Source of the DNA: Hsuehochloa calcarea
Taxonomy: Eukaryota > Streptophyta > Magnoliopsida > Poales > Poaceae
NCBI GenBank assembly: GCA_036346395.1
Contig: CM070609.1
Span: 29,462,223-29,526,222 of the forward strand
Direction of reading: 5' to 3'
DNA: 64,000 nt
Shown: positions 21,966 to 33,770 of the stretch, in pieces
Numbering within the stretch: the first letter of the stretch is position 1
Layout of the letters: each line of letters opens with the position of its first letter
Translations under genes and position numbers: made by a program
Notes under the pieces: model-generated
Database searches by the model: none
What the model saw: the letters and a program-made list of their open reading frames with translations, nothing else
What the model was told of the DNA's origin: nothing

Positions 21966-24802
21966 TGTAACATTCTTTTTTTTCAAAAGACAATTAGATT
22001 TGGTTTTCAAATTTTAAAATTGAACTTCACATTGAAATTCTTCCATACCTTGTTTTGGGCCCCAAATCACCCATTCTCCCGCCCGCCCGGCCGCTCCTCC
22101 CCACCCAGCCGCGCCGCTGGACCCCTTCTCCTCCTCTCTGGCGTCGCGGCCGCAGACTGCTCTGCACCGGCCGCCCGAGTTCCCCTGCCTCCTTCCCCGC
22201 CACTCTCGGCTTGGCGCAGCCCGGACCCCCTGTTCCTCCACTTCCGGCGCTCCCACACCCATGCGCCGTCGCCCCACCTCCTCTGCCACCCGCCGCTTCT
22301 TAGCATCGCCCGTGTCGCGTGCTACCCCATGCTGAGCGCTCCTCCTCCCCATTGCTCCGGCCGCCTCCTTCCTCTTTGCGCCAGGCTCACCCCGCCGGCT
22401 CTATTCTTCCTCGCCTTCTCCTCTATTCTTCCTTGGAGCCGTCGAAGCCGAGCTCGCTGCGTCTCCTCCCCTTCTTCTCCGCCTCCGGCCACTGCCGCCC
22501 CGCCGGATCTACCGCTCCCAAGCCGTCGTCGCCTCCACCTCCGGCTCCCCCCTCGCTCTCGGCGCGACCCGAACTCCGCCCCTCGCCCCCCTGTGCTGCC
22601 GCTCGCCACCCGCACACACGTCTTTTAACCCCCCGCACACTGTCACTGATAGGTGGGCCCGGCTACTGTAGCCGTGCGCCGGTGCGTGTGGACTCGGTCC
22701 ACGCACTGTGGGCTGGACTGAGCACTATTCTTGTGCCACATGTCAGCACAAGGATTTTTTCAGTGTTCTGATTTTCTTTTCAATTAAAAATTTATTTGAA
22801 AAGCTTCAAAAATTCATATCTCCTTCGTTATAACTCCAAAAATTATAAAACTTGTTCCTAAAATCTTCTAAATTCAAGATCTTGCTAATGGCACTAGTCT
22901 TGTTTAATTTGGAGTTCATTTGTTATAGGTCTTATATTTATTTGCTCTCTTTACTGTTGTGCCTTTTTCCTATACATTCGTCCGATTAGGGTTCGAAGAC
23001 GCGGGAGACCTCCACTTCGATCAAGCTAAAGAATACCAAGACCCAACTGCCTTCAAACAAGGTGAGCCAATACTTTGATCATTCTGAGCCTACATTTTAT
23101 GCAAATTATATTTATTTAAAATATCAAAATTGCATGCTTTAATTCTGTAATCAAATGTATGTTAAAGCTTAAGGTAGTTAAACACCCATTTGATGATTAA
23201 TTAATTATTAACCATCCTTGATAATTGAATCCATTATTCCATATCACCCTAGTAAATATGTGGTAAATGCTAGCATAGCTTGTACTTAAGCGACATGCTA
23301 GTCTTGCTTAAGTACCAGAACAATAAATGTCCTAATCATCATCTTTTAATCATGGAAGTTATTTTGGGCAGTCATTATGGGTAAATGACTGGCGTGTTAT
23401 GATAATTGACTTTTCCTCCCCAAAACCCTAAACAACTTGCTAGTCCACATCTGGGCGGATGGAAAGAGTGGTGGGTGCAGTCGTGCACGAGAGTGGTTGG
23501 TAGGTGGTATGAATCGCCCGGATGAATTTAGAACTTAATCTTGTCATGACCTCTCATGTAAAACAAGTACAACCACAAGTCTGAAAAGTGCAACTTGGCT
23601 TAGTAAAATTATTAAACCCTGAATGTCATCCCACTGGTCGGTGAGTGGGAACGTGCAAGCGCGTGCTGCGACCGGCTTGAAAGGGACACTGTGGTAGGGT
23701 GAAGTTGCCAACTGCGTTAGTCGTTGTGGTGAACATCTTGCACAACTTATAGGCGTGGCCCATATGAGTGAGATGACGGAAGGGGCGAGGTAGTTTGAAA
23801 GGTTACTGTGGTGATCGCTCAATTACATGACTACAGAATCATGTGGGGTAACGAGTATGATTATCTCTTATGGGTACATTGTACAACCTCTGCAGAGTCT
23901 AAACTGTTTAAACAGTTGTGCCTACGGTCAAAGGCGGACATGAGAACTTAACTTGAGTTAGTTCTTTTTCAAAAACCTTTGTGAGTGGTATGACAACCAG
24001 ATCGGCTCATCTAGCCTGATGTTGGATTTTTCCTGAGCCACCGAGCTCAGTGGTATGGAGGAGCGGAGGTAGCTCCAATTAAATGATGCATGTGTAGAGT
24101 TTTCGATGGAGGGAACCTCTACTGTTATTTAATATTGCACTTACTCTCTGTAATAAAATGCAATTTGTTTAAAATGCTAAGTCATAAGAATTTGTAATTA
24201 TGATTATTGAAAATATTGCTTTAGCAAATAAAAGAACCCGAGCCACCCTTGTGAAGCCATGCATGTATATTATTGCATCTTGTGTGTTGGCTCGTGAGCA
24301 CGAAAGTTGTGCTGATCCTCACTCTCCTCCAAATCCTCCAGATGATGTAGATCAAGGGGACTACGCATACTTTGAAGACCCAGAAGTCGACATATAAGGA
24401 AACGATGAGGAGTAGTCTAGTCTATAGTCTAGATCTCGCCTTAGTCTAAGTGGACTCGTTTTGTACTTGCGTACAACAGATATTGTCCAACCCCTTGGGT
24501 AATATCCGTCGTACACAGGTTACCCCAATCGCTTGCCTGTGGAGAGATGAGCTCTACCCCTTTTGCTTCCGCTGTAGTTATGTTATTTTTATGTAATGTA
24601 ATCAATTTGGCTTGCCCAGCCCTTTTGTAAAACTTGACCCGACGTGGTCTACGTTACTCTGAAGATTGTAATATATTAAATGTCTTAAATTACGACTTGT
24701 ATGAATTGATTCAGCAATGTTCCAGTGAGTGCTACTTATTGATCCAGGGAATAGCATAGTATTTTCACAGAGGATTCGGGATTAGAAAATTCGGATCTGA
24801 CA
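21966..24802 (+). repeat. Gypsy 5' LTR
   Basis: Begins TGTAACATTC and ends GATCTGACA. It has a GC-rich island at 22060-22630, followed by AT-rich sequence. 2837 bp. No convincing gene within; the GC-rich open frames are discussed under rejected items. Confidence 0.93.
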
Positions 24803-24806
24803 GAGC

Positions 24807-24818
24807 TGGTATCAGAGC
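24807..24818 (+). promoter_or_regulatory. Gypsy primer-binding site
   Basis: TGGTATCAGAGC, complementary to the 3' end of initiator tRNA-Met, four bases after the 5' LTR. Confidence 0.9.
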
Positions 24819-25012
24819 ATACGACTGTAGAATCCTTAGTTAGATTGGTCGTTGCCTTTAGACATATATGGGTCTTATTTTCAAAAATTAAAGAAAAATA
24901 TTGATAAAAATATAGAGTACTTATTGCTTCTACTCATCACTCTTAGTTATATACTTATCTCTACTTTTATTAAGTTTTTTTACTGACTTTTCTCCTGTTT
25001 CAAAAATTGTAG

Positions 25013-27090
25013 ATGGCAACCCCATCGTCCGATGGCCCGTGGTACCATTGTTCCCATGGAGAGAGCAAAGGAGATTTTGTAGACATCCTTCGCCAGCTGA
25101 TGCAGTACCTTGGCTACACCTGCCAACATCCGCACCGCCATGGATGAGATCCGGCAGCTTCGAATGCTTCTCACCGGCAGCTACGCCCACTCCTACACCC
25201 TCCGCAACAACTTGATCAGGAGCGACGAGGCTCGCCTTGCTGTAGTTCAGGAGAGAGACGCCGCCGTCACAGAGTTGGCTCGACTCATGGCCGCCACTGC
25301 GATCTCCACTCCAGCTCCAGTTCCTCCTCCACCAGCCATCGCCTCCAGAGACAGGATGCTCGATTGACCACTCCGGCCCTAAGGAGCCCGCACCCGGATG
25401 ACCGCGCGCAAGAGCGTGCGACGCCCCACTCCGCAGCCCTTCATCAACCTTGGCGAGCCCAGCCGTGGACGCAACCTCAGCCGTTCCCGTTCCTGCTCCC
25501 GTTCGCCCAGCATCAATAGCGACCGTTCCCGTTCCAGCTCGCCGACCTTCAGCCATAGTCACTCCCTTTCCCGCTCCTCGGGTAACTACACCGCTTGTAG
25601 TGGCCAGTTCCCGATGGAGGAGTAGTTAGCCTAGTTTAGCTAGTAGTGCTTGCTTTAGCAGTATTTTAGTTGCAAGCACTTTTTATTTCTTCTTTTGTAG
25701 ACGATGTGTTTGTATCTTGTGTCATAACTTAGCTTAGCCTATATGCTATGTGTCAGGAGTCATGTAACACCTAACCCCTTAATATAATGCAACCATTCTA
25801 GGCTTTGTATTGTATGTATTTGATCTTCTTGTTGGTTTAATGTTCTTCTGTGTGTGCCTTAGAGGGCTAGTAAACCCTCATATACTCCCTCTTGTTCTAA
25901 GCCTCAACTTTTCTTTAGATTCTACCTAGAAGAGCCGCCGTCCTAGCCCATGGAGCCTTTGCAACTGGCCGAGGATGAGTCCGTGGAAATGGCCGTGGTC
26001 GTGGCTAAGGACAAGATCTACCTCCCCCACTACTAGCAAACCCATCAATGGCTCAGGTTATGTTCCAGCAGATGTAGATCCTTCAAGCTCTACTCGCCAG
26101 TCAGCAGACTGGAACAGCCGACCGTAACTCCAAGCTGGCAGACTTTCTCCGGACAAGACCCATCACTTTTGCTGCCACCAATGAACCCCTAGAAGCGGAA
26201 GACTGGCTCAGAGACATTGAGAAGCTCCGCCTTGCCCGCTGCTCAGATGAAGACAAGATGGACTTTGCCACCAATCAGCTGAAAGGAGCCGCCGCTGCAT
26301 GGTGGGAAAACTACCTCGCTGCTCGAGGTGGTAACAGCTCAATGACAGAAGACAAAGAAGAAGAAGCAGGAGTAGCATCATCTACAACTAGCAACCAACC
26401 AGACCCCACCGCCATAGAATAAATGGTCGAAGTACCAGTATATGAAGCTGCACCCGCTTGGCAGCCAATTCCCTGGGCTGAATTCAAGGCCGCGTTCAGG
26501 ACCAACTTTGTACTAGATGGTGCCATGAGGTTAAAGAAGACCAAGTTCAGGGTCTCAAGCAAGGTCAAATGTGAGTAAATGAGTTTCTGACCAAGTTTAA
26601 TCAGCTTTCCCAATCCGCCCCCAATGACGTATCTGATGAAGAAGAAAAGATTGACTGATTCGTGGAAGGTATGCGTGAGGACATGCGAGTCCATCTTATC
26701 CTCCATGATTACCCCAGCTTCCATCACTTGGTCAACAAAGCCACAGTGCTGAAAAATGAGAGAAAGGCCGCCGAAGTCAATCGCAAGAGAAAGATGGCAT
26801 TTCAGAGGCCACAAGGCAGTTTTCCACAGAGATCCACTTTCCAGGGTAGCTCATCCTTCGGACCGCCTGCAGCTTTGCCGCCAAGAGGTCCAGCTCCAGC
26901 CCCACGTCCCCAAGGAAGTGGCTTCTGCGCTCTTCACCCCGCTGGGCAACTTGCAACTGTCAATCCAGCAGCTCACATTCACTGCTTCCACTGTGGAGAG
27001 AAAGGGCATTTTGCTAACAGGTGCGCTCAACGTCAGAACCCTACTGCGAAGTTCAATGCAGGAGCCGCCCCGACTCAAGGCCAAGCTTCC
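25013..27090 (+). pseudogene. Gypsy gag
   Basis: An N-terminal helical part (DEIRQLRMLLTGSYAH, 25140 on) is followed by the retrotransposon gag core: PLEAEDWLRDIEKLRLARCS and GAAAAWWENYLAA near 26190-26330, then WAEFKAAFRTNF. A CCHC zinc knuckle CFHCGEKGHFANRC lies near 26980. In-frame stops occur, for example at 26420 and 26576-26590. Confidence 0.85.
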
Positions 27091-27099
27091 AACCAAATG

Positions 27100-27480
27100 A
27101 AGAGTCATCAGACGTCACGAGCCTCAAGGTCTACCCCGACACCAAGCCGCCGCTGTGTGAATCATGTCACAACCGAGGTGGCCCAGGATGCCTCAGGAGT
27201 GCTTATGGGTACGTTCCCTGTTAATTCAGTACCCGCGCAAGTTTTGTTTGATTCTGGAGCTTCACACTCTTTTGTTTCAAGAAAGTTTGTTGAATCTTAA
27301 GTTGCCAACCTATAAGTTAAAGAAACCCGTGGTACTTAGTTCACCTAGGGGACCTCTTTATGCTACCTCAGTTAGTCCCAGAGTAGAGATTACTTTGGAA
27401 AATTCTGGATTCCTATCAAACCTTCTTGTGCTAGAATCTCAGACTCTAGATATCATCCTAGGGATGGATTAGTTGGCCGA
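27100..27480 (+). pseudogene. Gypsy aspartic protease
   Basis: VLFDSGASHSFVSRKFV carries the D-S-G-A active site near 27245-27290; after a frame change ILGMD-stop-LAEY follows, where W is expected before LA. Confidence 0.85.
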
Positions 27481-27619
27481 ATACAAAGAATTAATAGATT
27501 GTGCCAACAGAAAAGTGGTGCTCACCAATAATCCAAGAAACCTAATAAAGGTTAGTGTGGATCGTTCCTCTCCCTTGGATCGAGCAATCCACCACTTTGA
27601 AGAGTTATCCCAATAGACA

Positions 27620-28540
27620 ACGCCTGTAGTCCAAGCCTAGCCTGATGTCTTCCCTGAAGAATTGCCAGGCATGCCGCCAGTCAGATATGTTGAGTTTGTA
27701 ATCAACTTGAAACCAGAGACAACCTCAATTGCCAAGAGACCATGCAGAATGGCCATCGACGATCTTGAAGAGCTCAAGACGCAGATTGAAGTTTTACAAG
27801 AAAAAGGTTTTATTCGACCTAGTTTCTCTCCCTAGGGTTCACCAGTACTTTTTGTGAAGAAGAAGGACGACACCGCCAGATTGTGTGTAGATTACAGAGC
27901 ACTCAATGAGGTAACCATCAAGAACAAGTATCCCTTGTCTCGCATTGATGACCTGTTCGATCAGTTGACATGAGCCGCAGTTTTTTCCAAGATAGTCCTA
28001 AGGTCAGGTTACCACCAACTCAAGATCAAGAATGAGGATATTTCTAAAACGGCTTTTACCACCCGGTATGGCCTGTATGAGTACACAGTCCTGCCATTTG
28101 GCTTGACCAATGTGCCAGCCTACTTCATGAACCTCATGAACAAAGTATTCATGGAATATCTGGACAAGTTCATCGTCGTATTCATAGACGACATCTTGAT
28201 CTATTCCAAGACCAATGAAGAGCATACTGAACATCTGCAATTGGCCCTAGAAAAGCTTAAAGAGCACCAGCTTTATGCCAAGTACAGTAAATGTGAATTT
28301 TGGCTTCAAAAGATCAGTTTCCTTGGACATATTGTAACCACGGGAGGAATTGCAGTTATTCCATCCAAAGTAGAGGTTGTAACGGAATGGAAGTAGCCTA
28401 CCTCAGTAACAGAAGTGCGTAGTTTTCTCAGTTTGGCCAGATACTACAAATGCTTCATAGAATGATTCTCCAAGCTTTCCAAACCAATGACCAATCTGCT
28501 TAAAAAGGAAAAGAAGTATGAATGAACATAAGCTTGTGAA
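27620..28540 (+). pseudogene. Gypsy reverse transcriptase
   Basis: FPEELPGMPPVR (27650), GFIRPSFSP-stop-GSPVLFVKKKD, LCVDYRALNEVTIKNKYPL, YHQLKIKNEDISKTAFTTRY, LPFGLTN, and the catalytic FIDDILIYS near 28185, then GHIVTTGG. Stops replace W at SPWGSP and in later positions. Confidence 0.92.
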
Positions 28541-29000
28541 AAGAGTTTTCAAGATTTGAAGAAAATGTTAATTTATGCACTAGTGTTAATCCTGTCAGAC
28601 ATTCATCAGGACTTTGAAGTCTATTGTGATGCTTGATGTTAAGGTCTTGGTTGCGTACTCATGCAAGGAGGAAAAGTTGTAGCTTACCCATCCAGACAAC
28701 TCCGTCCTCACGAAGACAACTACCCCACTCATGATTTGGAGTTAGCAGCAGTAGTGCATGCCTTAAAATTTTGGCGGCATTACTTGATTGGAAATCATTG
28801 TGATATCTACACAGACCACAAGAGTCTCAAATATATTTTCACACAAACAGATCTCAACCTTCGACAGAGGAGATGGTTGGAACTGATAAAGGATTACAAC
28901 TTAGATATCCATTACCATCTTGGAAAGGCTAATGTAGTTACTGATGCATTAAGCCACAAGTCCTACTGCAGTAATATTATGGTTCAAGAGCATCAACCTG
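28541..29000 (+). pseudogene. Gypsy RNase H
   Basis: VAYPSRQLRPHEDNYPTHD, LELAAVVHALKFWRHYLIG, IYTDHKSLKYIFTQ, LRQRRWLELIKDYN and a final NVVTDALSHK. These are the standard RNase H steps in Gypsy elements. Stops at the start (DA-stop-C-stop-GLG). Confidence 0.9.
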
Positions 29001-29239
29001 AGCTCTATAAGGAATTTGAGGCACTCAACCTTTGTTTAATAGAACAAGGTACTATGGACGCCGTGGAAATGCATCCAACTCTAGAAGTGCAGATCAAGAC
29101 CGCCCAAGAGGGACATCCCAGAGTCCAGAAGTTCAAGCAACTTATGGCCAAAGGAAAAGCCCCAAAGATGATCGAAGATCAACAAGGAATCCTATGGTAT
29201 GGGAAACGTCTCTTTGTTCTCCACCAGAGGGAACTCCAG

Positions 29240-30060
29240 GATTTGATTTTGAAAGAAACTCATAGCTCAGCATATACCCTGCATCCAGGCAGCACCAAGA
29301 TGTATCAAGATACGAAGATTCTGTATTGGTGGCCATGAATAAAAAGAGATATCGCTGAGTTTGTAATTTGTTGTGATGTGTGTCAGCGAATCAAAGCTGA
29401 ACACCAGAGACCACCAGGATTGCTTCAACTGCTACAGATCCCTCAATAGAAATAGGAAGAAATTGGAATGGATTTAATTACAGGTCTCCCTCGAACCAAG
29501 TCCGATTGTGACTCAGTATGGGTTATAGTGGATAGATTGACTAAAGTCGCTCATTTCATCCTAGTGAAGACAACTTACAAGGGAGACAAGTTAGTAGAGT
29601 TGTATATGGCTCGTATTGTATGCCTACATGGAGTACCCAACAGGATAGTCTCAGATCGAGGTTCTCAGTTCACCTCGCACCTCTGGGCTAGTCTGCATGA
29701 TGCTCTTGGGACATACCTTGCTTTCAGCACAGCGTATCATTCTCAGACTGATGGTCAGACCGAAAGAACGAATCAGATTCTAGAATACATGCTTCGAGCT
29801 TGTGCATTGGAATTCACCGTAGACTGGAAAAATATCTATCGTATGTCGAGTTTGCATACAACAATAATTTTCAGTTAGGTTTGAAAATGTCCCCGTTTGA
29901 AGCGCTCTATGGAAGAAAATGCAGAACTCTTCTGCATTGGTCAGAATTAGGTGAAGAGTATATCTTCGGACCAGATACTCTCAAGCAAGCAGAAGAGAAA
30001 GTTTGACTAATCAGAGATCGCCTTCAAGCAGTTCAGTCCAGACAAAAGAGTTATGCCAAC
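29240..30060 (+). pseudogene. Gypsy integrase
   Basis: H-H-C-C zinc finger (HSSAYTLHPGSTKMYQ ... CCDVCQRIKAEHQ), then catalytic core: MDLITGLPRTKSDCDSVWVI, VSDRGSQFTS and YHSQTDGQTERTNQILE. A frameshift near 29870 is followed by the GPY-type region (SPFEALYGRKCRT). Confidence 0.92.
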
Positions 30061-30530
30061 AACCGTCGAAGGGAATTAACCTTTGAAGTTGGAGATAGTG
30101 TATATCTCAAGGTGTCATCGCTTCATGGGACTCGAAGATTTAAAGTGAAAGGCAAGCTCGCACCAAGATACATAGGCCCATTTCCGATAACCGCCAAGCG
30201 TGGAGAAGTCGCCTATCAGCTGGAGCTACCGAAAAGTCTATCGGACGTTCACAATGTGTTTCACGTCTCTCAGCTCAAGAAATGTCTCAGAGTACCTGAA
30301 GAGCAGACTCCAGTTGAAGCCATCGCCCTTCAGAAGGATCTGACCATCCGGAGCATCCGATTAAGATCCTCGACGTCATCGAGAAGCAAACAAATACTCG
30401 AGATCATCCACCTTTACAAAGTCCAGTGGAGCAATCACTCTGCAAGAGAAGACACCTAGGAGCGTGAAGACCTGTTAAAGCTGGATTTCCCGTCTTTGTT
30501 CTCAGAGCAGCTCAAATCTCGGGGTTGAGA
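30061..30530 (+). pseudogene. Gypsy integrase C-terminus and chromodomain-like tail
   Basis: GDSVYLKVSSLHGTRRFKVK, KLAPRYIGPFPI, VFHVSQLKKCLRVPEE (GPY/F module), then, after a frame change, HLYKVQWSNHSAREDT near 30407-30457, the conserved VQW...E-TWE core of chromodomains. This tail targets chromatin in chromoviruses. Confidence 0.75.
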
Positions 30531-31828
30531 TTCCGTTTAAGGAGGATATATTTGTAACATTATTTTTTTCAAAAGACAATTAGATTTGGTTTTCAAAAAA
30601 TCGAATTTCAAATTGAAATTCTTCCATACCTTGTTTTTGGGCCACAAATCGGCCCAGTTCTCCCTCTGGCCTAGCCCGCTCCGCCCCGGCCCAGCCGACC
30701 GTGCCGCCTGGACCCCCCTTCTCCTCCTCTCCCAGCGCCATCGCCGCCAGCGCCTGCTCCTGCGCCGTGTGCACGTCGCCCGAACCCCCCTTGCCTTCTT
30801 CCCCGTCGCTCCTGGCTTGGCACCGCCCGGAACTCCCTTCCTCCGCTTCAGCGCTCCTGTGCCCGTCGCCCGACCGCCTCGCCTCCTCCTCCAAGGCCGT
30901 CCAGTGCCAATACCGCCGCCCGTGTCGCGCAGACTCCTGCGCCAGCATGCTCCCCTGCTTGCTCCGGACGCCTCCTTCCTGTCGCGCCTGGCTCACCCCC
31001 TCGTCTACAAAAGCCGCCCACACCCCTACTCTTCTCCCCTCCCTTCCCCAACTCGCCTCCTCCTCTCTTCTTCCTCGGAGCCGTCGAAGCCGAGCTCCCT
31101 GCGCCTCCGGCCCTTCTTCTTCGTCTCCGGCTGTCGCCGCCCCGCTGGATCCGCCGCTCCCGAGCCGCCGTCGCCTCCACCTCCGGATTCCCCGTCACTC
31201 CCGGTGCCACCCGAGCTCTGGCCCTTCTCCCCCCTGCGCCACCGCTCGTCGTCGCTCCCGTGCGCCCCCTCGTCTCCCCTCTCTCTTTGGGCGGAAGATG
31301 CGAAGCGTCAGCCGCGCCCGCACATGCGTCTTTTAATCCCCCCACGCGTGTTGTTACTGACAGGTGGGCCCGACTACTGTAGCCGTGCGCCGGTGTATGT
31401 GGACTCGGTCCACGCTTTGTGTGGTGGACCAAGTGCTATTCACATGCCGCGTGTCAGCACGAGGATTTTTCTGTCTTTCTGATTTTCTTTTCAATTAAAA
31501 ATTCATTTGAAAAGCTTCAAAAATTCATATATCCTTCGTTATAACTCAAAAAATTATGAAACTTGTTCCTAAAATCTTCTAAATTCAAGATCTTACTAAT
31601 GGCACTGATCTTGTTTAATTTATAGTTCATTTGTTATGGGTTTTGTATTTATTTACTCTCTTTGCTGTTGTGCCTTTTCCGATACATTCGTCCGATTTGG
31701 GTTCGAAGACGCAGGAGACGTCCACTTCGATCAAGCTCAAGAATACCAAGACCCTACTGCTTTTAACCAAGGTGAGTTAATACATTGATCATTTTGAGCC
31801 TATATTTTATGCAAATGATATTTATTTA

Positions 31829-33770
31829 TGTGGATATTGTGGGAATTTGCCCATGATCTTAGGATGATATTACAATTGGCAATGGCTTTAAAGGTTTGTC
31901 AAATCACGCATTTTTGGCAAAATCTCCGTGCTGTCAGGTCTTAGGCGGTCTGAATGGTTAGGGCGGTGGTCAGACCGGCCAGTGGCGGTCTGACTGGCCA
32001 CCCCTAGTGGTCAGACCGACCATAGGCGGCGGTCGGACCGGTCAGTTATGTTTGGTCGAATTTAGAGCTGGGCCAAAAATAGAGGGTGTAGGCAAGAGAG
32101 GGGATTCTCATACACTTGGTCTCATAATTTTTGGAGCTTCCAGTCAAAAGATCTATTAATTTGAAATTTTCAGAGAGGTTTCGGATTTCAAGGTGTGAAA
32201 TTTGGCTAAGTCCCTAGCTGGGCGGTCAGACCGGCCCTTGGGTGGCGGTCTGACTGATTTTCACTTGTTCGTCGCCATTTTGGCAGCGATGTTTGTTTGT
32301 TAGGTCAAGTTCATGGTTTTTAGTGCATATGTGCTGCATTATGCAAGTTTTGACTAACGTGGGTCTAGTTACGAAGAACTTGTTCTCGGAATCGATTTCT
32401 TGGTCTATTGTTGTGCAGGTTGCTCGGAGGTCAATGACGGTTAACTGCGAGGATGATCGGGACTAGGCTTGGAGAGCTGAGGTTCAGAAGATCAATGATG
32501 CCGAATGAAGTCCTTGGATTCGAGCATTGCGCAAAATGGACAAGGATGACCGAACGGGAAGTTCGGTGCGACGGGTTGCATCAAGCGGCGCGGGGGTCGG
32601 TCTAAGTGCCATGGTGGTTTCGGTGGGAGCCGGATGGGAGAGACTTGCCAACATGATGAGAGCCGTTGATCAACCTACACGTGGCGAAGCATAGGATTGC
32701 TTCATGAAGATTAGACTCGATCTTTGGAGAAGGATCGAGAAGGGGTATTTTGGTAATATCACTAAAATACCGCCTTGATTGCTTTTGGATAAACCGCGGC
32801 GCAAGACGACGCAAGGAGAAGCGGTTTAGGTCAAGAGAAGATGAAGACGACACTTTAAAATGCGTACGTGTGTTAAACCCGTTTGTGTGTGGGCTTAACG
32901 GGTGCCCAATAGGAAACTCTTCTAGAAGGTTAGCCCCCACTATAAATATGGGAGGGTGCTGTAGCACCTCCTTGATCCTCTTGCTTATTTGAAACCCTAG
33001 TTTTGTTTTTGAGATTAGGGAGTGGAGAGGTTAGGATTCTTTAAGAGGAGATTGATTGTGTGCTCATGTATTGAGTTTTGTCCTCTGTGATGGAGTGACT
33101 GTAAACCAGCAACAATCACAAATCAATCTATGCAATTTTTCTTGAGATGAGTCTCTTTTCGTTTTTGCTCTCAATTTTGTGATTTTGGGGCCGTCTTTGA
33201 TTCTCAAGTTTTCCTTTGGTTTCTGCCCCTAATCTTGCTTGCTGTGACTTGTGGGAACTCATCTAGGATCATCTCTAACCCACGAGCAAGGTTTTGAATC
33301 TAGTTTTCGTTTTGACTCGGTTTTGAGCCATCCTTCACTCGAACGGAAAAAAGTCAGAACTTTACCAAGGATCTTCATGATCTTTGATTGGAATAGGTTC
33401 CTGATATTCTAGAGAAGGTGTGTTACAAGTTAGACCTATTTACAACTTCATTTTCGGGATGATTTTACTGTTCATCAGGCTGGAGGTCAGACCGCCACTA
33501 GTGACTGGTTCGACTGCCCAATGTGACCGGTCCGACCGCCATTGACATAGAGGTCAGACCGCCCAACACTTGAAAATTGAGTTTTGGTTGATTTTGGTTG
33601 TTTTACTCCGGGGTTTAGATTGGATTCAATACAAGACTTCTGCTGTGCTTGGATATTGATCTTCATAACTCTCATAGCTATCGGAGTGAAAATCGTGTTG
33701 AATTCGATCTTTGTGAAAAAGAGATCGTACTCCTATTCACCCCCCCTCTAGTCGCCATTTCGGTCCAACA
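31829..33770 (+). mobile_element. Solo LTR, TSD ATTTA
   Basis: Begins TGTGGATATTGTGGG, ends CGGTCCAACA, flanked by ATTTA at 31824-31828 and 33771-33775. No internal domain. Both ends resemble the LTR of Copia A (GATCTTAGGATGAT, CAATTGGCAATGG at the start; CACCCCCCCTCTAGTCGCC and GGTCCAACA at the end), so it is a relative. Contains GGTCAGACCG/CGGTCTGAC motif clusters. Confidence 0.93.
32941..32948 (+). promoter_or_regulatory. TATA box in the solo LTR
   Basis: TATAAATA at the equivalent place to those in the LTRs of Copia A and B, about 1.1 kb into the LTR, followed by a CCCTAG leader. Confidence 0.6.

Noticed and set aside
21930..22628. 232-codon open frame across the hAT/Gypsy LTR junction
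   Set aside because: It begins in hAT transposase, crosses the LTR start, and the rest is low-complexity Pro/Ser/Arg from a GC-rich island. The matching stretch in the 3' LTR is open in a different register.
24930..25562. 210-codon minus-strand frame in the Gypsy gag region
   Set aside because: Shadow of the gag strand; Gly/Ala-rich, no family signal.
30586..31482. 298-codon open frame in the Gypsy 3' LTR
   Set aside because: Same GC-rich island; Pro/Ser/Leu-rich, no domain, not conserved with the 5' LTR copy.
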